A stretch of 53,588 nt of DNA from positions 3,706-57,293 of the forward strand of contig NW_003546817.1 in assembly GCF_000090795.2 (NCBI RefSeq). Reading direction: 5' to 3'. Below the pieces are notes generated by a model. The model worked only from the letters and a program-made list of their open reading frames with translations. It was not told the DNA's origin and did no database searches. The stretch comes from Amphimedon queenslandica (lineage: Eukaryota > Porifera > Demospongiae > Haplosclerida > Niphatidae). A program made the position numbers and the translations under genes. Below are positions 48,091 through 53,588 of the stretch, one piece after another; within the stretch, counting starts at the first letter, position 1; every line of letters starts with the position of its first letter.

Positions 48091-48715
48091 GATAGGTAAT
48101 GTACCATACCCAACAGTGAGCAATGAGGATCTATTACCAATGTTAAATCAAGGATATAGAATGGAAAAACCAAACAGCTGCTCTGATGAAATGTAAGTAT
48201 AACGTGTTGCTATTATTATTATTATTGTTGTTGTTATTATTATTATTTATTATTATAGTTATCAAATCATGCTATCATGTTGGGAAGCTCTACCTGATGA
48301 GAGGCCATTGTTTAGTGACCTCAGATCTAATTTCGATCGTATATTGTCCAGACAACGTAACTTTGACGAGAACTACATTGACTTAAGCGCCACCAACACT
48401 TTGGCAGTTCCTGTACCTTCAATTGATGCTGCTAGTGTCACTGAAGATGAAGAACCAGTTAAAGAAATGAAAGAGAAGGAGAGAATGCTGTCAAATTCAA
48501 GATTGTCCAATGTATACGTGGAGAGTCCCTCTCACAGTTACGACTATAAAGCCGAGAGGCCAACTCGTCTCTCATTCCAAGGAGGCACTCTCTCACCAAC
48601 AGCAGCTGTCACTCCAGGAGGTATATCGCTACCAGTCAATAACGAAAGTAAGAGCTGGAACGCTACCTTTGGATCACATTTGAATGCCAGCCCAACAGGA
48701 AGTAACTATATGTGA
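45197..48715 (+). CDS. receptor tyrosine kinase with Thr/Ser-rich mucin-like ectodomain
   Basis: Fourteen exons join to 917 residues: 45197-45272, 45320-45513, 45593-45682, 45729-46028, 46083-46154, 46202-46670, 46724-46878, 46937-47219, 47274-47464, 47519-47563, 47639-47707, 47753-48008, 48096-48192, 48259-48715. A signal peptide ([18 protein letters not shown]) is followed by ~230 residues of undefined beta-type sequence, possibly one FN3-like unit, then poly-Thr and SVPLSVT repeats, and a transmembrane helix (~411-434). The kinase (~498-796) has [20 protein letters not shown], the alpha-C Glu in [22 protein letters not shown], an activation loop with two Tyr, [22 protein letters not shown] and a CW...RP end, so all catalytic residues are present. 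The tail holds [13 protein letters not shown] and [12 protein letters not shown], rather than HRDLAARN or HRDLRAAN, argues for a receptor kinase outside the Src group; subfamily unclear. Introns 11 and 12 carry (TTA)n tracts. Confidence 0.92.
46289..46372 (+). repeat. trinucleotide tract encoding poly-Thr in RTK ectodomain
   Basis: ACA and ACT codon runs encode about 27 Thr with one Ser, giving a dense potential O-glycosylation site. Mixed ACA and ACT blocks suggest two phases of expansion. Confidence 0.93.
46472..46590 (+). repeat. 21-bp coding minisatellite (SVPLSVT/A) in RTK ectodomain
   Basis: Five complete and one partial copy of AGTGTCCCATTATCAGTTAC plus T encode SVPLSVT or SVPLSVA, extending the mucin-like stalk. 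The copies are almost identical at the DNA level. Confidence 0.93.
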
Positions 48716-48735
48716 ACAATTTTAAAAACCAACTT

Positions 48736-48746
48736 AATAAAATAAA
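48736..48746 (+). terminator. overlapping AATAAA polyadenylation signals of RTK gene
   Basis: AATAAAATAAA lies 21 bases after the RTK stop, in the 81-bp gap before the convergent DAXX stop codon. DAXX has no AATAAA in this gap, so its transcript may end inside the RTK 3' exon. Confidence 0.5.
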
Positions 48747-48796
48747 ATAATGTATAATGATATAGAGTAGTAATGTGTTATGTATCATAGAGTGTG

Positions 48797-49651
48797 CTAG
48801 TCTTCATCGCTTATCACTATAACCTCATGTTCAGTTTTGTTTCCCATTACTATAACATCATTAGTACCATTGGTATCAGACTCATCCTTTTCCCTCTCAC
48901 TCCCTCCCTCCTCCTCCCTTCTCTTCTTGGAGCTGCTGCCAGTGGCTTCTGTTTCCTCATCTAATGAAGAGTCACAGCTACCATCACTCTCCTTCTCTTG
49001 ACGTGAGACATATTCCTCAAACAAATCTGTTAGTTTCCGTTGACCTTCTTCTAAACTCTTTTTAAAAGTTTCTTTTAGTAATGGTTCTGTAAGTGCAGGG
49101 TCTTCTTTTGTAGGATCCTTGCTATAGTCAGTTAATAACTGTCTCCATTCTGTATCTCTTGATTTCTTTAATCGCTCACCGACTTCCTTGAATACTTTCC
49201 TTGACAACGTTTGTCTATCTTTATCTTTTATGCCTAAGGAATGTTTCTCATTGGCTCTATCAATTAGTTGAGCCACGTCCCAATAGTCAGGGAAATCCTC
49301 TTCTGATTTGAGTAGCCTCTCCACCTTCCTATTGATCTCAGGATAGGGTGTACCATCAAATGGGCCCGTTCCTTTCTCTTCTAATTTTATTGTTGGTGAT
49401 AACTTCTTGAGTTGGCACAATTCCAACCAAGTCTCCATAAATTTCCTCTTAATGAGGTCCTCCTTGAGGTAGGTGCTTTTATCACTGTTCATGTCCTCCA
49501 GGGACAAGTCTTGTTCCATCAGTTCCCTGATCTGCCTGTCATACAACTCCAGCTTCTTTTCTAGTCTCCTTACTTTCCTTCTTGCCACCATTTTAACACT
49601 TAAAGAGGACAGTGAGGCTTCACTGGAACTTTCCCCCTTTCCTTCTGCCAT
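48797..49651 (-). CDS. DAXX: DAXX homologue, short and intronless (H3.3 histone chaperone)
   Basis: A single open frame of 284 residues starts at the ATG at 49651. Residues ~34-54 (LYDRQIRELMEQDLSLEDM) are nearly identical to human DAXX at the start of its histone-binding domain, and collinear similarity continues: TPYPEINRKVERLL (human TRYPEVNRRIERLI), FPDYWDV (FPDYGDV), KHSLGI (RHSLGL), VFKEVGERL (AFRDVGIRL), DPALTEPLL (DPALSDPVL). An acidic, Ser-rich segment follows, and the C-terminus EVIVISDED is a SUMO-interaction motif like human EIIVLSD at the same place. DAXX deposits histone H3.3 with ATRX in the nucleus and binds SUMO. The N-terminal helical bundle of human DAXX (740 residues), which binds ATRX, and most of the long C-terminal region are absent. 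No introns, unlike every neighbour. Confidence 0.93.
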   Translation of the reverse strand: MAEGKGESSSEASLSSLSVKMVARRKVRRLEKKLELYDRQIRELMEQDLSLEDMNSDKSTYLKEDLIKRKFMETWLELCQLKKLSPTIKLEEKGTGPFDGTPYPEINRKVERLLKSEEDFPDYWDVAQLIDRANEKHSLGIKDKDRQTLSRKVFKEVGERLKKSRDTEWRQLLTDYSKDPTKEDPALTEPLLKETFKKSLEEGQRKLTDLFEEYVSRQEKESDGSCDSSLDEETEATGSSSKKRREEEGGSEREKDESDTNGTNDVIVMGNKTEHEVIVISDED

Positions 49652-49790
49652 TTTCAAATATTAATTTATTAAATTTAATTTAACCAATTTAACCCTGATG
49701 ACCACCATTTTTATTCATGAATATGGGGTAGTACAGTACGCATGAAGAAGTTGTTCTCTTACTCTGTCAATTGCGTGTCACTGTGATCCA

Positions 49791-50515
49791 ATGGCTGTTG
49801 ACGGTTTGTGGAGGAGGACACCTCTTCACTATGCTGCTCGTAGTGGTTGTTCTACAGCTGTTGAATATTTACTATCAACTAGTAAATGTGATCCATTGCC
49901 GGGCTAAAGACAGTAAGGGGAGAACACCATTTGAGCTAGCTAACTGAGGAGTATGGTCGCACTGCTACTCTTTCTTCCACGGTCTTGAAGAAGTTTGGTG
50001 ACAAAATCATCTCATCCAATTGATTCTTATGTTAACGTCCTCCTTGTGGGTAATCCTGGAGCTGGTAAAAGTACTCTTAGTCATGTCATCAAGGACACAG
50101 CTACTGGCCCTTTTGTTCTTGGAGACACCATTGACTCATAAAGCTAGGTATGTTATAATATGTACTATCACAATTGTCAAGTAGTGGAAGTGTAGACTGT
50201 GTATACACATTGTTAATTATTATTTTTATAGATATTAAAGATTTTGATATTCTCATCGAAGAGCTAACAATGCTCAATCATTTACCTTGCCATATATGGC
50301 ATGATCTTGGCCTTCAGTAGGACTCTATCAGCCTACACTAAAAGACATCAATGAAGATAATGGAGACTCTAAGAAGTGCTTCAGACAGTGTATGTCTGCC
50401 TGTTTAAGAGGAGAAGATAATGTGAGAGAAAGAAAGTCCCAGTTGGTCATCATTAGCTACAGCACTGGATACAATAGAAGATAAATCTATAGCTAGTGAC
50501 ATTAGAGACAAGTAT
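49791..50515 (+). pseudogene. ankyrin-repeat / P-loop protein remnant
   Basis: The first 38 codons read MAVDGLWRRTPLHYAARSG and on to an ankyrin repeat, then stop at 49905. The homologous continuation KDSKGRTPFELA resumes in another frame (apparently a 4-base insertion), shifts again before EYGRTATLSS near 49948, and again near 50015, where SYVNVLLVGNPGAGKST gives a P-loop (about 50027-50077) that runs into a stop at 50139. Downstream to ~50515 there are only scattered similar-looking fragments. At least three frameshifts within 250 bp make this a dead copy. Ankyrin plus NTPase proteins are multi-copy in sponges and other early animals; the exact parent family is not identifiable. Confidence 0.7.
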
Positions 50516-51966
50516 TGACAATAATTAGTTAGTGGATGATTGTCTATAGTATTTCATTTTAGTCTGTTTATGAGCTGTCATCATGTTACTAATTTCCCTA
50601 CCTCTATAATTCATTGAAAATTCAATATTAATTAAACTTTCTGTGCAACATGTGTACATGTAAGTACATGTACATGTGCATCAGTAAATGTACAGGTTCC
50701 AAGCATTCGTAATGGAGTGGTGTATGTATGTGGTGGTGGCTCATTCGGGCTCTGTCATTATAAGCAGTACTGTAGCTGTAACAGCTAGAATAGGCAATGG
50801 CAGCTGCCCTGCATTTAAATCGCCATTATATTAAATTAAAAATAATTTAGAATATATTTTTTAATTAAAATATTAATAAACATCAAAAGAGTGAAAGAAG
50901 AGTCATTGTTTGTGTCTTTATAAATCTCTTGTTTCTCAAGTTGAGTATCGCACCACTTAACATTTCAACCTGAACCTATCAAAAATAATGTTAAGATTTG
51001 CTTTTGAGTATAGTTACTGTTAGTAAGTAAGAGTCTTGTTATATTCTTCTTGTATGTAGTGCTCTTAGCATCACTAGCAGTAGTAACCACTGGTGATCCC
51101 AGGCAGCACCATGTGGAGGCGGCACTACATTGCTGCCCAACCTATAATACCTAGTGGGAAATGCAAATACATCATTATTATGATTATGACAATGTTGACA
51201 CATAACTTGATATTCTTATATTGCATGTCATTGTTCCACTAGTGACAGTATCTTAGAAATAGAAAGAGCTATATCAAACATTATTGATAAGTAACTCTTC
51301 AATATTTGATTTTATCTGTAAAACAGTAGCTGTAATACCTTTAAAATGTAAATTAACGCTTTGTAGATATACATGTTTAGAAAATACTTGAACAGTGAGA
51401 TACTCCACACAGGCAATGTGGACAGGAGCTTGTTGACAAGTTGATGATACTAAAACTACTATAGTGCTTCCTACACCATTAACCTTCAATATATCACTAT
51501 AACCTGTACCAGTACATTACTACCTACCTATAGGGGCTAGGACTTAATAACTATATTGTTGAAAAATGAACACTTTACTAATTAGTATCATTGTAGGTTG
51601 AGGCTGCAAGTACTTGCAATCCATTCATCTTATCCACACTTCAGCATATAAAGACTACTTACAACCGATGACCCTTTATACACTTGTAAAACCATTATGA
51701 TAAACACCATATTAACCTTGTTATAATGTTCCATTACCTAAATCATAACATGATGATCCTCAATAGGTGTACCTATACCATATTAACCTTGTTATACAAG
51801 TACATTCATAGCATTACCTATGATACCTTATAACCTCTGACCTTTACAATGTAAATATGCTTTACTGAGCACATTGCTACCACCATATATACCATTACCA
51901 TTGCCTACATTAACTTATAACAACACAATATATGACCTTATTATTGTTCCTTAATACTTAAAGACT
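50516..51966. other. no gene recognised
   Basis: About 1.45 kb of AT-rich sequence with no ORF having exon-like composition on either strand. A segment at 51700-51800 repeats CATATTAACCTTGTTATA twice about 70 bp apart. Possibly decayed flank of the ankyrin pseudogene. Confidence 0.5.
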
Positions 51967-52151
51967 ATACCATTCAGAGGCATAACCAGGGAAATGATGG
52001 AGGGAGGGCACACTATGGACAAGTGAACTTCACATACAATTTATAGACAAGAGAACAGTCAGAACACTATGACAGTTGGTAGGGTACAAGCATAGACTGG
52101 TAGGGCATGTGCTCCACTGTACCCTACCCTGGCTACGCCACTGATACCATT
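51967..52151. mobile_element. 169-bp hAT-type MITE with 8-bp target-site duplication
   Basis: The element spans 51975-52143. The left end CAGAGGCATAACCAGGG and right end CCCTGGCTACGCCACTG are inverted repeats with three mismatches in 17. Perfect 8-bp direct repeats ATACCATT flank it (51967-51974 and 52144-52151). An 8-bp duplication and CAGxGGC termini are typical of hAT elements. No coding capacity; the transposase must come from elsewhere. Confidence 0.9.
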
Positions 52152-53020
52152 TGATAATGGTAACTGCATGTGACCATTACATATACCGAACCATATGTTA
52201 CCTCTATTGCATGTGACCATTGTCTATATATTGTAACTCTACAACCTTAACGTAACAACAAAAGTATACTCTTGATACCATAATGTACTACACAATGTGC
52301 ATATGATAGTAGCAATTATGTAGTGTTTGATTGGTTTTAAGTAGTTAAAGGATCGAGACAAAAAAAGAAAAAGAAAATGTCTGATCCTTTCTTCTGCTTA
52401 GATCCCTCTCACATGATCAGGACTAAAAGATGTTGAATATTGTATTATAAACTTAAAAGAGAGATAGAGAGAAGGGGAGATACAAAAGAACAGGAACACA
52501 CTAGAAAAAGATCAGGGACAAAACCAAAAAGAAAAACATCACTATATATACTAGTCCGTGGTTAACTATGTAAACAATATAATGACTACAATAATCACAA
52601 TAACTATAAATCATTTTATTTACAACAAAAGCAGGTCACTGTAAAAAAAGGGTAGCTCAACCTATTGCATGCAGTGAAAAAATATGCTGATGTCTTCATT
52701 GAATCCAGAATATTTTCTCCTGTTTCTCTCCTTCCTTGATCCTCTCCCAACTGAAAGACAGCTAGTGATGAATGATCCGATTGTAAACTGACAGGAGAAG
52801 TGTAGAGTAGTGATGCTTGAGCCTCAATGCTATGGTAACATTTGGAAGTGTTGTGTCCAAAGTGACAGATCTGCCTCCTCCTTAGCTGATGTTTTGTCCA
52901 ATGGACCATCAAATCATATTTATAATCATGTATGCATGGACAGTACACACATCAATGTAAAATGGGGACTCTGTCATGAGCACAGGTACATACATAAGGA
53001 ATCAGTAAGAGATTACCCAG

Positions 53021-53094
53021 CTAAACTTGGAAACAGTTTAACGTCATATTTAGGACCCTAAACTTAGAAACAGTTTAACGTCATGTTTAGGACT
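53021..53094. repeat. 37-bp tandem duplication
   Basis: CTAAACTTGGAAACAGTTTA... and CTAAACTTAGAAACAGTTTA..., each ending in TTTAGGAC, are two copies in direct tandem with two or three differences. Confidence 0.9.
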
Positions 53095-53352
53095 GTTAAA
53101 ATCTAAAAAAGTATGTAGGGATTTGACATCCATTTGACTACACATTATAACCTAAGCTAAAGGAAGAAACATCAAGCAATGACAGGTATAGGAATGGTAC
53201 AATATTACTGTGTAGTAGCTAATGTAAAGGGTCACCACTCACCTGTATAATTTAATGTATAAGGGTGTACTCTCAAACTCTCTAATTTCATTTGAAAGAA
53301 CGGGACTACATGTACACATGCAAAGGGATGCATGATGCATAGTACAACTATT

Positions 53353-53381
53353 CAGGAGCCCATGAAAAGGTTGGGCTCCTG
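53353..53381. repeat. 10-bp-stem hairpin
   Basis: CAGGAGCCCA (53353-53362) and TGGGCTCCTG (53372-53381) are exact reverse complements around a nine-base loop. GC-rich in an AT-rich setting; function unknown. Confidence 0.8.
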
Positions 53382-53588
53382 ATTTATTACTTAGCTGGTA
53401 TCCGTAATGATAGCTATCCAAAGGTACTGTTGTATAGGGGCCAGAGAACGTACTGCAAAACAAATCAAAAGCAGAGGACAATATCCAATTCGTGAAAGAA
53501 ACCAGCAGAGAGCTTACATCGAATCAGGAGAAGAGAGACCAGGGCAAACAGGACAGATGAAGCCTTACAAAGAGAAATGCATCAATAA

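Larger units (their letters stand above)
52152..53588. other. no gene recognised; minor repeats
   Basis: No supported coding exon or RNA gene. Short ORFs lack codon or domain support. It contains a two-copy 37-bp tandem repeat (53021-53094) and a 10-bp-stem hairpin (53353-53381). Confidence 0.5.

Noticed and set aside
47502..48196. ORFs with poly-Asn, poly-Ile, poly-Leu or poly-Tyr runs
   Set aside because: They read through (TTA)n tracts in RTK introns 10 to 12; the spliced kinase frame explains the flanking sequence.
49652..49657. DAXX start two codons upstream at a TTG
   Set aside because: TTG is not a usual eukaryotic start, and an ATG in good context follows immediately at 49651.

Overview
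The window looks like a compact, AT-rich genome of an early-branching animal, most likely a demosponge close to Amphimedon queenslandica. This is inferred from content, not from a database search. Introns are mostly 40-100 bp with clear GT...AG ends. Genes sit a few tens to hundreds of bases apart on both strands. Families typical of animals (Rab3, a receptor tyrosine kinase, an Ig/FN3 receptor, TRIM-NHL, DAXX, C9orf72, an outer-arm axonemal dynein) lie among intron-borne repeats. I joined exons by hand. For the long genes every splice phase closes, and several totals match the length of the human homologue.

Layout, left to right: the 3' part of a TRIM-NHL protein (1-1581, +); a small PDZ protein (2140-3926, +); a single-pass receptor with two Ig-like and five FN3 domains and a tyrosine-motif tail (4259-7984, +); an unrecognised two-exon gene (8258-9720, +); a C9orf72 homologue in 12 exons (9807-13750, -), whose long first intron holds repeat arrays and a 10-N assembly gap; ribonucleotide reductase small subunit (14041-16182, +), divergent from C9orf72 across a 290-bp promoter with CCAAT and E2F-like sites; Rab3 (16527-17701, +); SERBP1/HABP4 (17981-20119, +); an 18.6-kb, 53-exon axonemal dynein heavy chain of the DNAH5/DNAH8 class (20635-39282, +); a TUT4/TUT7-type terminal uridylyltransferase (39415-44885, +); a receptor tyrosine kinase (45197-48715, +); and an intronless, short DAXX homologue (48797-49651, -). 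The last 4 kb hold an ankyrin/P-loop pseudogene (49791-50515), a hAT-type MITE with a perfect 8-bp target-site duplication, and otherwise no gene I can support.

The genes do not form one pathway. Themes are membrane traffic (C9orf72, Rab3), motile cilia (dynein, with a candidate RFX X-box 133 bp upstream), RNA control (SERBP1, TUT4/7), tyrosine-kinase signalling (the RTK, and a receptor whose tail carries YxxP, NPxY and YxxM motifs), and S-phase/chromatin (ribonucleotide reductase, DAXX).

The most striking unexplained structure is a dispersed repeat with a unit of about 175-188 bp. It occurs singly or as tandem arrays at nine intronic sites in both orientations. Most units carry a near-perfect hairpin around a TCCCTGTACTATAGTACAGGGA-type core, and one copy is interrupted by a TA-flanked MITE.
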